Assembly (NCBI GenBank): GCA_947428835.1 | Contig: CANENE010000011.1 | Span: forward strand, 1 to 61,639 | Reading direction: 5' to 3' | DNA from: an uncultured bacterium | GTDB lineage: Bacteria; Cyanobacteriota; Vampirovibrionia; Gastranaerophilales; Gastranaerophilaceae | Length of the DNA stretch: 61,639 bases | In this document: in pieces, positions 41,806 through 51,391 of the stretch | How the letters are laid out: each line of letters begins with the position of its first letter | Numbering within the stretch: the first letter of the stretch is position 1 | The notes under the pieces: generated by a model | What the model was told of the DNA's origin: nothing | What the model saw: only the letters and a program-made list of their open reading frames with translations | The model's database searches: none | Made by a program: the position numbers and the translations under genes

Positions 41806-43005
41806 TTAAATCTTATCTTCATACATTTCTTTCATAGACCAGCACATGCGAACAGAATAAAAAGAATCTGCAATATCCAAAAATCTTTCTATGTAGCCTG
41901 CAAAATCCGATTTTTCAATTAAATTTTTTGAATTTACAAGAATTTCGTCTTTCTTTTCAATATCGTTTAAAAGCTTAATCTTTTCTACAATATCCATTTC
42001 ATCCAAAGGGTTAAAGTAAAATGCGGCTTTTTTAAGCTGCTCCATATATCCGAGGTGATTAGATATCAAAACAGGGCATCCATAATACATAGCTTCAAGT
42101 GCAACAATGCTATCAGGCCCTGCTAAACAAGGATACACAAGCGCAAGGGCATTTTTATAAAGCACACAAAGCTCTTCTTTTGAAACACTGTTCAAGAATA
42201 ATACATCATCCTCAAGCCCTAATTTTGATGTGGCTTTTTTAAGGTATTTGAGGTTTCCTCTATCAAATCCGGTAAAAACAACTTTTAGATTTATGTTTTG
42301 CTCTTTCATAACTTGAGCTGCAAGAATCAGGCGGATATGGTTTTTGTGTGTCCAAAATTGAGCCGGGTAGAAAATATAGCTGTTTTTTTCAATATTATTT
42401 TCTTTTAAAATCTTTTCATCATCACAATTAGTTTCTTTAAGCCAGCTTGGGTAAGGAATAGGCATTGTGGTTATATTTTCTTCAATAACATCATAGAGGG
42501 TTCTGATATCATTTTTTGCAATGCTGTTGCAGGTTATTATTTTGCTTGCACCTGTCAAAAAGGCATTAAGCTTTTTTTCCATTTTTTCAAAAACGCTATT
42601 TGTACTAAATTCAGGAAAATGCGGCAAGATTCTGTGGGCGACATCTCTAATTGTCGCAAAATAGGGAATTTCAATATGTTCGTGCAGGTATGGAACGATA
42701 AAAAAGGCAATATTTACATTATCTTTTTTAAGCTTATGATTAAGCGAAACTAAAGGTGTTTTGTATGTTTTTATTTTCAAAGGATTAAGAGAAATTTCAG
42801 GTTTTTTGTAATATTTTAAACAGATAAATTTTGCATTTTTAATATTTTGTAAATTATTAAAAGCATTTTTTTGCCCAAAATAATAAAATATAAATTCATG
42901 CGGCGCTTTGGTTTTTAATAATTCCTTTACAAAAGAAATAACAAAAGTATAATCTCCGATTGATTCAGGTTTTTTAATGTCGCCTAAATAAATACCTATT
43001 TTCAA
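41806..43005 (-). CDS. GT4-type glycosyltransferase
   Basis: This 399-aa GT-B glycosyltransferase has an N-terminal MKIGIYLGDIKKPESIGDYT and C-terminal donor-binding features (YPAQFWTHKNHIRLILAA; ALVYPCLAGPDSIVALEAM; YYGCPVLISNHLGYMEQL). It likely transfers a hexose in envelope polysaccharide synthesis. The start codon is TTG, supported by AAGGGGA 6-8 nt upstream. It stands between pheT and rpmB on the same strand. Confidence 0.85.
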   Translation of the reverse strand: MKIGIYLGDIKKPESIGDYTFVISFVKELLKTKAPHEFIFYYFGQKNAFNNLQNIKNAKFICLKYYKKPEISLNPLKIKTYKTPLVSLNHKLKKDNVNIAFFIVPYLHEHIEIPYFATIRDVAHRILPHFPEFSTNSVFEKMEKKLNAFLTGASKIITCNSIAKNDIRTLYDVIEENITTMPIPYPSWLKETNCDDEKILKENNIEKNSYIFYPAQFWTHKNHIRLILAAQVMKEQNINLKVVFTGFDRGNLKYLKKATSKLGLEDDVLFLNSVSKEELCVLYKNALALVYPCLAGPDSIVALEAMYYGCPVLISNHLGYMEQLKKAAFYFNPLDEMDIVEKIKLLNDIEKKDEILVNSKNLIEKSDFAGYIERFLDIADSFYSVRMCWSMKEMYEDKI

Positions 43006-43046
43006 GTAATTTCCCCTTCGCTTTATATAACTAAAATTGTATAATT

Positions 43047-43090
43047 AAAAAAGACGGCAGAAACTATAAAGTAGCCTAACCGTCTTTTGT
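43047..43090 (-). terminator. rpmB terminator
   Basis: AAAGACGG / CCGTCTTT stem around a 22-nt loop, with a T-tract on the minus strand after rpmB. Confidence 0.7.
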
Positions 43091-43108
43091 TTTAAAATTT
43101 TTAAAAAT

Positions 43109-43300
43109 TTACGCTTTTGTAAATTTTCCTGCTTTGATGCAAGATGTGCATACTCTCTTTTTAACCACACTTCCGTTTGGAAGTTTGACTCTAACAGATT
43201 GCAAATTTGGAAGCTGTCTGTGCACATGTTGTTTATGAGAGAATGAAATCTTAGCTGCTTTGATTGATTTTTTACCGCAGATTTCACAATATACTGACAT
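43109..43300 (-). CDS. rpmB: 50S ribosomal protein L28
   Basis: This 63-aa protein begins MSVYCEICGKKS and has RQLPNLQSVRVKLPNG and KRVCTSCIKAGKF. The two CxxC pairs make it the zinc-binding (C+) form. It is of family size. GGAAAGGAAA precedes the ATG. Confidence 0.95.
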   Translation of the reverse strand: MSVYCEICGKKSIKAAKISFSHKQHVHRQLPNLQSVRVKLPNGSVVKKRVCTSCIKAGKFTKA

Positions 43301-43412
43301 TTTATTTTTCCTTTCCAGTTCAAGAAAATAGTGATTTAATTTAATAATATTAAATAAATAAAAAAAATCAAGGTTTTTTAAGTAAGCTTTTATATTTTGT
43401 TAACTTTCGTAG

Positions 43413-43418
43413 TATAAT
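43413..43418 (+). promoter_or_regulatory. -10 box close to the mnmA start
   Basis: A perfect TATAAT ends 7 nt before the ATG at 43426 and no Shine-Dalgarno is present, so mnmA mRNA may be leaderless. The -35 region is not convincing. Confidence 0.5.
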
Positions 43419-43425
43419 TTATCTC

Positions 43426-44487
43426 ATGAATATATTAGTTGGAGTATCAGGCGGCGTTGATTCTGCAGTTGCCTTAAATTTATTAAAAAACCAAGGTCAT
43501 AGTGTTATGGGTGCTATGATGAAAATTTATGACGGTGACATAAAAACCATCGCAAATTCCTGTTATGGTACAAACAAAAAGAAAGAAATTGAAGATGCTA
43601 AAAATATCTGCAAAAATGCAGACTGCGATTTTCATCTTATAGATTTATCAAAAGAATTCGATAAAATTGTTTTTCAAAATTTTAAAGCACAATATCTGAA
43701 AGGCATCACTCCAAACCCTTGTGTAATATGCAATAAGTACATTAAATTCGGTCTTTTTATTAAAAAAGCAAAAGACCTCGGGCTCATTTTTGATAAATTT
43801 GCAACAGGTCATTATGCAAGAAATGTCTTTAATGAAACCACAGGCAGGTGGGAACTTAAAATTGGGAAAAACCCAAAAAAAGACCAGACTTATTTTTTGT
43901 ATAAGTTATCCCAGGATGAACTTAAAAACATTCTTTTTCCTTTGGGAAATATGGAAAAAGACGAAACAAGAAAAATTGCAAAAGAGGTTGGCTTAATTGT
44001 TGCAGATAAACAAGATAGTCAGGATTTTTACAAAGGCGACTACAGCGGGCTTTTTGATACCGAAGAATCAAAAGGTAAGATAGTAGATAGATATGGGAAT
44101 GTTTTAGGCCATCATCAAGGCATTTGGAATTATACAATAGGCCAAAGAAAAGGTCTAAAAATAGCATATAGTGAACCATTGTATGTTTTAGATATAGATG
44201 AAAGCACAAATAGCGTTATAGTAGGTATTAAAGATGAAACATATAATAAAGGCTTAATAGCCGATGACATAAATTGGGTTGCTATGGAAAAAACAAATAA
44301 GCCTTTTGAAGCAACGGCAAAAATAAGATCTGCAAGCACTCCAAAGAAAGTTACAGTTTATCCGAAAGACGATAAAATCAAAGTCGAATTTGAAGATAAA
44401 ATAAGTTCAATTGCCAAAGGTCAAGCTGTTGTAATATATAATGATGACACTTTGCTTTTAGGCGGAACTATTGTTACAAGTTTTTAA
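43426..44487 (+). CDS. mnmA: tRNA-uridine 2-sulfurtransferase (MnmA-type)
   Basis: This 353-aa enzyme makes s2U34 in tRNA Lys, Glu and Gln. The PP-loop is GVSGGVDSAVAL (about 5-16). TPNPCVICNKYIKFG (about 95-109) gives the first catalytic Cys, and GHYAR, DQTYFLYKLS and TIGQRKGL are present. The position of the second catalytic Cys (E. coli Cys199, in a C-F-I context) is QDFYKGDYS here, with no Cys. That suggests a variant mechanism, for example relying on the CxxC pair or on an Fe-S cluster. The leader appears absent (see the -10 box). Confidence 0.88.
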   Translation: MNILVGVSGGVDSAVALNLLKNQGHSVMGAMMKIYDGDIKTIANSCYGTNKKKEIEDAKNICKNADCDFHLIDLSKEFDKIVFQNFKAQYLKGITPNPCVICNKYIKFGLFIKKAKDLGLIFDKFATGHYARNVFNETTGRWELKIGKNPKKDQTYFLYKLSQDELKNILFPLGNMEKDETRKIAKEVGLIVADKQDSQDFYKGDYSGLFDTEESKGKIVDRYGNVLGHHQGIWNYTIGQRKGLKIAYSEPLYVLDIDESTNSVIVGIKDETYNKGLIADDINWVAMEKTNKPFEATAKIRSASTPKKVTVYPKDDKIKVEFEDKISSIAKGQAVVIYNDDTLLLGGTIVTSF

Positions 44488-44537
44488 TTAAATAGCAATC
44501 TTTTCAATAAAAATACTTTATATAGTTAAGGTATTTT

Positions 44538-45900
44538 ATGAGTATTGAAAAGCTATCAAATAGTACAATTCAGCAACTAAATAAAATAGATTTTACAAAC
44601 TTTGATAAATAGTCATTAGTTTTGCAACAAATGGCCTCAACAAAAGCCTCGGCTGATACCTGTAGTTTTACAAAAATCAAATTTTCAAGATATCAATCCT
44701 TTTTGTTGAATAGAAAAATTAAAAAGCTTGATTCAATTCTGGCTTCAATGGACAGTGCTTTTTATTCTAAAACAAGAGCTTTTGACGAGATTAGAATATT
44801 TGAAAAAATAAACAAATTATCAGCGGTTTAGCTGAATGCATAAAAAATCCCGAAAATGCAAAAGGCGCCGATATACATTTGAACCAAAATTTCATATACC
44901 GGAAATAAAAAACACTTTAAAAGATTTGTTTGAAAAAGATATTTATGAGCAAGCCGAGATTAAAAACCTAAACTTAGTACAAATAAAAGAAAAAATGGTT
45001 CCTGTTCCTTCTAAGAAATATATGTCCGATGAAGAAATTATAAATAGAATAAAAAGAAAACAACCGAGGTTAGTTGATTTGCTTCGTGATGGCGAAAAAC
45101 TAAGCTACAATACACCCTTAATCAGAAAATATCAAAAACAAGGCGATTTTTATGATTTGCCGTATAAATTTGCAATTGCAGCAAATAATCAAAGAAATTT
45201 GACAGGAAATGCATACATAAAAGATTACACACCTTCACTTTTTGAAGGAATTGATGAAAAAGAATTATATGGCGCTTTAGACATATTATCAACCAATTTA
45301 AGAATGTATAATTTTGATAAATCAAAAATGCTAATAGGACAGTACAAAAACTTTGAAATTGCAGGCAGGAAATTTAGAGCAACATTGATTGGAAACGGAT
45401 TGGAAGGTTTTGTCTATAAAATTGAGCAGGAAGGCAATAACGAAAATGTAGTTATGAAAATATTTTCAAACCCTGATTTTATAGGCTCATCTGATTCGTT
45501 TGGCTCTATGGCAATACACAGAGAAGCCTCAAAAGCCGGCTGCAGTGACGTTCCAAAATTTATGATGGCGAATCCCCTGCCTCAAACATATCAATTAAAT
45601 GGTGCAAAGGAGTATTTGGGCGGTTGGCAGATAGTTGAAAATGTATCTGAAAAAAATTCGGCTGATAATTCCAAACCCGTTGTTAACTGGCTGGATAAAC
45701 ACAATCTTCATCATTATGATTTAAAAGATGATGTAAGAACAAACGGTTTTATGACAGATTTTGGCTATATTACTACACCCGATATTAAAGATATGGATTC
45801 AAATACTCTTTATTCTTCAAACAATAGAGCTGTAAATGATTTTTTTAAAGAATATTCTTTAGGTAAAACTACCAAGGATTTATACGAGCAATTAATTTAA
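44538..45900 (+). pseudogene. Decayed kinase-like (effector-type) protein gene
   Basis: The reading frame starts MSIEKLSNSTIQQLNK, meets TAG at 44607-44609, and continues in frame from 44610 (SLVLQQMASTKASAD...) to 44831. It then shifts twice: GLAECIKNPENAKGADIHLN is in a second frame (about 44815-44890), and IPEIKNTLKDLF onward is in a third frame to 45900. The last 350 codons carry a kinase-like fold: GNGLEGFVYK glycine loop, VVMKIF lysine, HHYDLKDDVRTN catalytic loop and TDFGYI. The whole reads as one protein broken by a stop and two frameshifts. The intact 354-aa 3' part could still be made from an internal start at 44836. Confidence 0.7.
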
Positions 45901-45967
45901 TAATATTTCCTTCCTGTTTTTGATTAAAATTGTAGATTGTGAATGTTTTTTACCAAGTTAAATCATT

Positions 45968-46663
45968 CTATCGCGCCTTGGATATTTTCTTATTGCTTTT
46001 TCCGATAAAATCAAGAGCATAGTTAGAAGGAAGCGCAAAACCTATGCCTATATTAGAGCGATTGTTATCAGGGTTATAGATAGATTGGTTTATCCCTATG
46101 ATTTCACCTTTTAAATTAAGCAAAGGACCTCCCGAGCACCCCGGGTTAATTGCAGCATCTGTTTGAATTTTATTTCTTTCATAGTCAATTCTTGAAATAA
46201 TCCCTGTTGTTAAAGTGTCTTTAAAACCAAATGGACAGCCTATGGTAAGCACTCTTTGGCCGACTTTTATGTCATCTGAATTACCAAATTTTGCAAGCTG
46301 TAATTCTTCTTTTGGTTCAATTTTAATCAACGCAAGGTCATTTTTATTTTTTAATATGGCAATAATTGTTGCATTATATTTTTTTCCTCTATGGGTTGTG
46401 ACTTCAATGTTTTTGGCATGTTCAATTACATGGGAACTTGTCAAAATTATTCCGCCTTTTGAAATAATGAGCCCTGTGCCGCCTGAAACGCCTCTATCTA
46501 TATCTGCTTCTATTGAAACAATACTTGGTAGAGTCCTTTCATAGACTTCAATTATATTTTTTTCTTCGTTTGAATTGTATTCAAAGCTATGACAGGCCAA
46601 AGACAGACTTGAAAAAATTAAATACAAAATGACAAAAAATTTTACTTTTATTACTCTTAACAT
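45968..46663 (-). CDS. Trypsin-like serine protease (HtrA/Deg type, no PDZ)
   Basis: This 231-aa protein has an N-terminal hydrophobic export signal (FFVILYLIFSSLSLACHS; the LACH may be a lipobox-like site). The trypsin-fold triad is complete: His in LTSSHVIEH (about 77), Asp in KNDLALIKI (about 108) and Ser in NPGCSGGPLL (about 183). The usual NPGNSGGPL reads NPGCSGGPL here. No PDZ domain follows, unlike DegP/DegQ, so it would act as a compact periplasmic protease. Single gene, minus strand. Confidence 0.85.
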   Translation of the reverse strand: MLRVIKVKFFVILYLIFSSLSLACHSFEYNSNEEKNIIEVYERTLPSIVSIEADIDRGVSGGTGLIISKGGIILTSSHVIEHAKNIEVTTHRGKKYNATIIAILKNKNDLALIKIEPKEELQLAKFGNSDDIKVGQRVLTIGCPFGFKDTLTTGIISRIDYERNKIQTDAAINPGCSGGPLLNLKGEIIGINQSIYNPDNNRSNIGIGFALPSNYALDFIGKSNKKISKAR

Positions 46664-46783
46664 TCTCTATAATACCTTTAAGCTGATTTATGGAAATATT
46701 AGCATGTGTAAAAATCGTTTTTAATTGCACATAAAGTTTAGTTGTGATAAAATTCAAAAGTACTAGAAAAGAGGAAAATTAAA

Positions 46784-47566
46784 ATGGGAATTGAAATTTT
46801 CAAAAAACATTTGAGAGAAAAAAGAGCAGTAAAAATTATTGCAGGTATTGATAACTACAATTTAGATAATGTTGAAAAAGTTTGCCGCGCTGCACAAATG
46901 GGGCATGCAAGCGCTGTTGATATTTCAGCAGATAAAAAAGTATATGAAACAGCAAGAAAAAGCACAAAACTTCCAATTTTTGTTTCGTCGGTTAATCCAT
47001 ATAAACTTCTTGAAGCTGTTAAATGGGGTGCTGATGCTATTGAAGTTGGAAACTTTGATGCATTATACAAAAAAGGTGAAAAATTCACAGCTGATGATGT
47101 ATATGATATTGCAATCGAAACTTTGGGTTTAGTTAGCGAATATGATGTATACACTTGTGTTACAATTCCCGGTAATATCAACATTAAAGACCAAATTGAA
47201 CTTGCTAAAAAACTTGAACTTATGGGAGTTGATTTAATTCAAACAGAAGGTTTAAAACAAGAATCATCTTCAACAAATCCTTCTGCCCACCTTGTAAGCT
47301 ACGCTCAAGCAGCAATAGCTAATACAATTGAATTATCTCAACACACAAGCTTGCCTATCATGTCAGCTTCAGGAATTACGGCTAAAACTGCTCCTTTAGC
47401 TTTTGCTTCAGGTGCTGCTGCAGTTGGTGTTGGTTCTGCCGTTAATAAATTGGATACAGAAGTTGCAATGGCTGCAACTGTTATGTCAGTTGTCGGAACT
47501 GTTGCACACAGAAATTCTATCAATAGAGAAATTGTAAGAACAGAAAGAGAACTTGCACTTAACTAA
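46784..47566 (+). CDS. Ycf23/DUF561-family protein
   Basis: This 260-aa protein fits the Ycf23 family, found in Cyanobacteria and red-lineage plastids, with a TIM-barrel-like sequence. Characteristic parts are FKKHLREKRAVKIIAGIDNYN at the start, AVKWGADAIEVGNFDALY (about 83-100) and MSASGITAKTAPLAFASGAA (about 193-212). The biochemical role is not established. GAGGAAAATT precedes the ATG and a strong terminator follows. It is the best single marker of cyanobacterial relatedness in this window. Confidence 0.85.
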   Translation: MGIEIFKKHLREKRAVKIIAGIDNYNLDNVEKVCRAAQMGHASAVDISADKKVYETARKSTKLPIFVSSVNPYKLLEAVKWGADAIEVGNFDALYKKGEKFTADDVYDIAIETLGLVSEYDVYTCVTIPGNINIKDQIELAKKLELMGVDLIQTEGLKQESSSTNPSAHLVSYAQAAIANTIELSQHTSLPIMSASGITAKTAPLAFASGAAAVGVGSAVNKLDTEVAMAATVMSVVGTVAHRNSINREIVRTERELALN

Positions 47567-47584
47567 TTAATAATATTTTAATTG

Positions 47585-47616
47585 AAACACCTCTTAATTT
47601 TAAGAGGTGTTTTTTA
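47585..47616 (+). terminator. Terminator after the Ycf23-family gene
   Basis: AAACACCTCTTAA / TTAAGAGGTGTTT stem with a 3-4 nt loop and TTTTTT. Confidence 0.9.
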
Positions 47617-47716
47617 ATGTTTCAAAACTTTAACTTTTCGTTATTTATTTGTATTTTGGCTTTTTCTTGTGTTATACTCGTTTTGCAAAAAGAGATTTTA
47701 AATGGAGATAAGTATT

Positions 47717-48502
47717 TTGATTAAAGTCGGGGTAATCGGAGCAAAAGGCAAAATGGGCTCAACCGTTGTTGATACCGTTATTAAAGATAAAAACCTTGAA
47801 CTTGTTTTGGCTGTCGATAAATTTCAAGCCGGCCAAACAGTATATGGCGAAATCAAAATCGAAAACAATCTTGAAAAAGGTTTATTAGATAAAAAGCCTG
47901 ATGTAGTTGTTGATTTTACACAGCCTGATACAATTTTTGAAAATATTAAAATATATTTAAAAAACAATATTAAATCCGTAATAGGTACAACCGGACTTAA
48001 AAAAGAGCAAATTGAAGAAATCCAAAAACTTTCAAAAGAAAATAATACAGGTATTATTATTGCTCCAAATTTTTCAATCGGCGCAATTTTGATGATGCAA
48101 TTTGCGGCAACTGCTTCAAAATACTTTTCAAATGCGGAAATAATTGAATATCATCATAACCAAAAGAAAGATGCTCCAAGCGGAACCTCTATTAAAACTG
48201 CCCAAATGATGATGAAAAACAATGATAATTTTAAGCTTGGCAATTGCCCTGAAACTGAAACCATACAGGGTGCAAGAGGCGGAAACTACAGCGAAGACAA
48301 TAAAGGAAATATCCAAATCCACGCTGTAAGGATGCCCGGATTTGTTGCAAGCCAGCAGGTGATTTTTGGCGCAGACGGACAAGTGCTTAAAATCCACCAC
48401 GATACGATAAATCGCGAATGCTATATGTCAGGTGTGGTTTTAGCTATAAATTATCTTTATAAAAACAATGAATTTATATATGGATTGGAGAATATATTAT
48501 GA
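47717..48502 (+). CDS. dapB: 4-hydroxy-tetrahydrodipicolinate reductase
   Basis: This enzyme reduces HTPA to tetrahydrodipicolinate in lysine/diaminopimelate synthesis. The Rossmann start is IKVGVIGAKGKMGSTVV; GTTGLKKEQIEEIQ, APNFSIGAILMM and EYHHNQKKDAPSGTSIKTA are DapB hallmarks. TTG at 47717 is chosen because GGAG lies 9 nt upstream and DapB proteins usually begin MIKVGV; an ATG 15 nt upstream is the alternative and lacks a good ribosome site. ATGA overlap with asd shows coupling. Confidence 0.93.
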   Translation: MIKVGVIGAKGKMGSTVVDTVIKDKNLELVLAVDKFQAGQTVYGEIKIENNLEKGLLDKKPDVVVDFTQPDTIFENIKIYLKNNIKSVIGTTGLKKEQIEEIQKLSKENNTGIIIAPNFSIGAILMMQFAATASKYFSNAEIIEYHHNQKKDAPSGTSIKTAQMMMKNNDNFKLGNCPETETIQGARGGNYSEDNKGNIQIHAVRMPGFVASQQVIFGADGQVLKIHHDTINRECYMSGVVLAINYLYKNNEFIYGLENIL

Positions 48503-49521
48503 CAAAAGAACTACCAAATTTAGCAGTTCTAGGTGCAACAGGGGTTGTAGGAAGAGAAATTTTAAATATTTTAAAAGAAAATAATGTTAAATATAATTCA
48601 ATTAAGTTTTTAGCTTCTGCCCGCTCTGCAGGAAGTAAAATTGAATTTGACGGAAAAGAGTACACTATAATTGAAGCAAAAGACGAGGAATTTGACGGAG
48701 TCAATATTTGTCTGGCTTCTGCAGGCGGCGAAACAAGCAAGCGCTTTGCGCCTGTTGCAGCAAGCAAAGGATGCGTTTTTATAGACAACTCGTCTGCCTT
48801 TAGAATGGATAAAGAAGTTCCTCTTGTAATTGCAGGAGTAAATGATGAGGATTTGAGAAAACATAGAGGTATTGTTGCAAATCCCAATTGTTCGACATCA
48901 CAATTGATGCTTCCTTTAAAAGCATTGGATGAAAAATATAAAGTCAAAAGAATGATAGTTTCAACTTACCAGGCAGTTTCAGGTGCAGGTTTGAAAGCAA
49001 TTAATGAGCTTACAGATAACACCAAAACCAATCTTGTCGGAATGCCTTTTGAAAATAAAGCATTTAAATACGAAATAGGTTTTAATGTTATTCCGCAGAT
49101 TGATGTTTTTTGTGAAAACGGATATACAAAAGAAGAAATGAAAGTTACAAATGAAACTAGAAAAATCTTACATTTTGACGAATCCGTTAAAATCTCTTGC
49201 ACTGCTGTAAGGGTTCCTGTTTACGTTGGTCATTCGGAAGCTGTTACAGTTGAATTTGAAAAGGAAATAACAGCCGAAGGTGCAAGGGATTTATTAAAGA
49301 ACACTTGGGGCGTTGAAGTTGTTGATGATATTGAAAATTTCAAATATCCGACTCCAAAAGATGCTGCGGGTAAAGACCCTGTATATGTTGGAAGAATAAG
49401 AAAGTCAATTGCTTTTGACAACGGCCTTGATTTCTTCTGTGTTGCAGATAACTTAAGAATAGGTGCTGCCCTTAATACAGTAAGGCTTGCACAAAAAGTA
49501 ATTGAAATGGAATTATATTAA
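48499..49521 (+). CDS. asd: Aspartate-semialdehyde dehydrogenase
   Basis: This 340-aa enzyme makes aspartate semialdehyde, the substrate of DapA. It has NAVLGATGVVGREIL-type NADP-binding sequence (LAVLGATGVVGREIL), the catalytic NPNCSTSQLMLPL (Cys about 134) and STYQAVSGAG. VRVPVYVGHSEAVTVE and DNLRIGAALNTVRLA complete the dimer and active-site parts. It overlaps dapB by 4 nt and lies 28 nt before dapA. Confidence 0.95.
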   Translation: MTKELPNLAVLGATGVVGREILNILKENNVKYNSIKFLASARSAGSKIEFDGKEYTIIEAKDEEFDGVNICLASAGGETSKRFAPVAASKGCVFIDNSSAFRMDKEVPLVIAGVNDEDLRKHRGIVANPNCSTSQLMLPLKALDEKYKVKRMIVSTYQAVSGAGLKAINELTDNTKTNLVGMPFENKAFKYEIGFNVIPQIDVFCENGYTKEEMKVTNETRKILHFDESVKISCTAVRVPVYVGHSEAVTVEFEKEITAEGARDLLKNTWGVEVVDDIENFKYPTPKDAAGKDPVYVGRIRKSIAFDNGLDFFCVADNLRIGAALNTVRLAQKVIEMELY

Positions 49522-49549
49522 ATTAAAATATTAATAAGGAGAAACTTTT

Positions 49550-50455
49550 ATGACATTAAGATGTGACTTAGGCGAATTAATAACTGCTATGATAACACCA
49601 TTAGACAGTACAAAGGCAGTGGATTATAAGTCACTTGAAAAAGTTTCAAAGCATCTTATTGAACAAAAGACTGATGCAATAGTTGTGGCAGGAACTACGG
49701 GTGAAAGTCCCACTTTGACGCATGAAGAAGAACAAGAAATTTTGTACTGTGTTAAATCAACAACATCCGGTGCCGTCAAAGTCATTATGGGTGCCGGTTC
49801 AAATTCAACAGATACTGCTGTAATGTCTTCTAAAAAAGCACAGGAGCTTGGAGCGGATGCGATTTTATCAGTTGTTCCGTATTACAATAAGCCGTCGCAG
49901 CAAGGTATGATTGAACATTTTTCCGCTATTGCAAAGGCAGTGGATATTCCTGTTATTTTATATAATATTCCTTCTCGTACAGGAGTTGATATGGCTCCAA
50001 GTACGATTGCTTTTCTTGCAAAAGAATACTCAAATATAGTTGCAGTAAAGCAGTCAAATGCAAATTTGGATTTGGTTTCTGAAATCAGAATGCTTTGCCC
50101 CGATGATTTTGCAATTTATTCGGGAGATGATAGCCTTACTCTTCCTATGTTGTCACTTGGGGCTCACGGTGTGGTTTCGGTTGCAAGCCATGTGGCAGGA
50201 TGCGAAATCAAATCAATGATTAGAAATTATAAAGCAGGACAAGTAACAGCGGCATCCAATATGCACAAAATCTTATATCCTTTGTTTAAAAAGATTTTTG
50301 TTGCGCCAAATCCTACACCAATCAAAGCGCTATTATCTAAAATGGGAATTATTGAAAATTATGTAAGAAGACCGCTTGTTGAAGTTGATGAACAGTTAAG
50401 ACTTGAGCTAAGCGATTGTTTGAATTGTGTTAAAAATAGCATTGAGAATATTTAA
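49550..50455 (+). CDS. dapA: 4-hydroxy-tetrahydrodipicolinate synthase
   Basis: This 301-aa TIM-barrel aldolase condenses pyruvate with aspartate semialdehyde. GTTGESPTLTHEE (about 48-60), VPYYNKPSQQGM (Tyr about 136), LYNIPSRTGV and the Schiff-base lysine in IVAVKQSNANL (about 165) are all present. AAGGAGAAAC gives a strong ribosome site. Together with dapB and asd it makes three consecutive steps toward diaminopimelate and lysine. Confidence 0.96.
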   Translation: MTLRCDLGELITAMITPLDSTKAVDYKSLEKVSKHLIEQKTDAIVVAGTTGESPTLTHEEEQEILYCVKSTTSGAVKVIMGAGSNSTDTAVMSSKKAQELGADAILSVVPYYNKPSQQGMIEHFSAIAKAVDIPVILYNIPSRTGVDMAPSTIAFLAKEYSNIVAVKQSNANLDLVSEIRMLCPDDFAIYSGDDSLTLPMLSLGAHGVVSVASHVAGCEIKSMIRNYKAGQVTAASNMHKILYPLFKKIFVAPNPTPIKALLSKMGIIENYVRRPLVEVDEQLRLELSDCLNCVKNSIENI

Positions 50456-50519
50456 AATGACAAACATAACAATTTGTAATATCATAAGAGAAAATCTTTT
50501 TTAGAAAGGGTAAAGATAT

Positions 50520-51380
50520 ATGGGGTATGAAATTTTATATAAAAAGGAACTTTGTAAAAATCAATTTGAAATAAAAGTAAAGGCTCCTTTTATTACAAAA
50601 AATGCTAAGGCAGGCCAGTTTATCATCTTGAGAACTGATAAAAATTCTGAAAGAATTCCTCTTACAATTGCCGATTGTGATAGACAAAATGAAATTTTAA
50701 CAATTGTTTATATGGCGGTGGGCTATACAACTAAAAAACTCGCATCACTTGACGTGGGGGATTGCATTGAAGATATCGTAGGTCCACTAGGATGCCCGAC
50801 TCATATCAAAAATTATGGTACAGTCATCTGTGTTGCTGGCGGCTATGGCGCTGCACCATGTTACCTTATTGCAAAAGCTTTTAAAGAAGCAGGAAACAAG
50901 GTTCATATGGTAATGGGTGCAAGAACAAAAGATTTAATCTTTTGGGAAGATAAAATGAAAAATGCCGTAAGCGAACTTCACATTACAACAGATGATGGAA
51001 GTTACGGCATCAAAGGTTTTACAACTAATGTTGCAAAAGAAATTATTGATAAAGAAAAAGTGGACTACGTTATTGCAGTTGGTCCAATGCCAATGATGAG
51101 AGCAGTAGCAGAACTTACCCGCCCATACAAAATTAAAACTGAAGCATCAATGAATCCTATTATGGTTGATGGAACAGGCATGTGCGGAGCTTGCCGTTTA
51201 ACTGTCGGCGGAAAAGTTAAATTCGCATGTGTAGATGGTCCTGATTTCGATGCACATGAAATTGATTTTGACGAAGTTATAAATAGAACCAGAATCTATA
51301 AAGAAGAAGAAAAAAGATGTGATGAAACAAAATGCAATCTCATCAAAAAAGGTATAGAGTTAGAAAAAACAAGCGTTTAA
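50520..51380 (+). CDS. NfnA/PyrK-like FAD/[2Fe-2S] reductase subunit
   Basis: This 286-aa protein has the ferredoxin-NADP-reductase fold: an FAD-binding beta-barrel with RIPLTIADCD (about 46-55), a NAD(P)-binding ICVAGGYGAAPCYLIAKA (about 103-120), and a C-terminal [2Fe-2S] site, DGTGMCGACRLTV...KFACVDGPDFDAHEIDFD (about 218-255). This matches the small subunit of NADH-dependent reduced ferredoxin:NADP oxidoreductase and related sulfide/dihydroorotate dehydrogenase subunits. The usual large partner (GltA-like NfnB) is not adjacent; a tiny Cys-rich gene follows 11 nt later. Confidence 0.85.
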   Translation: MGYEILYKKELCKNQFEIKVKAPFITKNAKAGQFIILRTDKNSERIPLTIADCDRQNEILTIVYMAVGYTTKKLASLDVGDCIEDIVGPLGCPTHIKNYGTVICVAGGYGAAPCYLIAKAFKEAGNKVHMVMGARTKDLIFWEDKMKNAVSELHITTDDGSYGIKGFTTNVAKEIIDKEKVDYVIAVGPMPMMRAVAELTRPYKIKTEASMNPIMVDGTGMCGACRLTVGGKVKFACVDGPDFDAHEIDFDEVINRTRIYKEEEKRCDETKCNLIKKGIELEKTSV

Positions 51381-51391
51381 AGGATTGAGAA

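Noticed and set aside
43045-43323. 92-aa minus frame overlapping rpmB
   Set aside because: It is an alternate frame of L28; the 63-aa frame matches the family.
44607-44609. Selenocysteine- or pyrrolysine-type recoding at the TAG
   Set aside because: Two frameshifts follow downstream, so gene decay explains the stop more simply.
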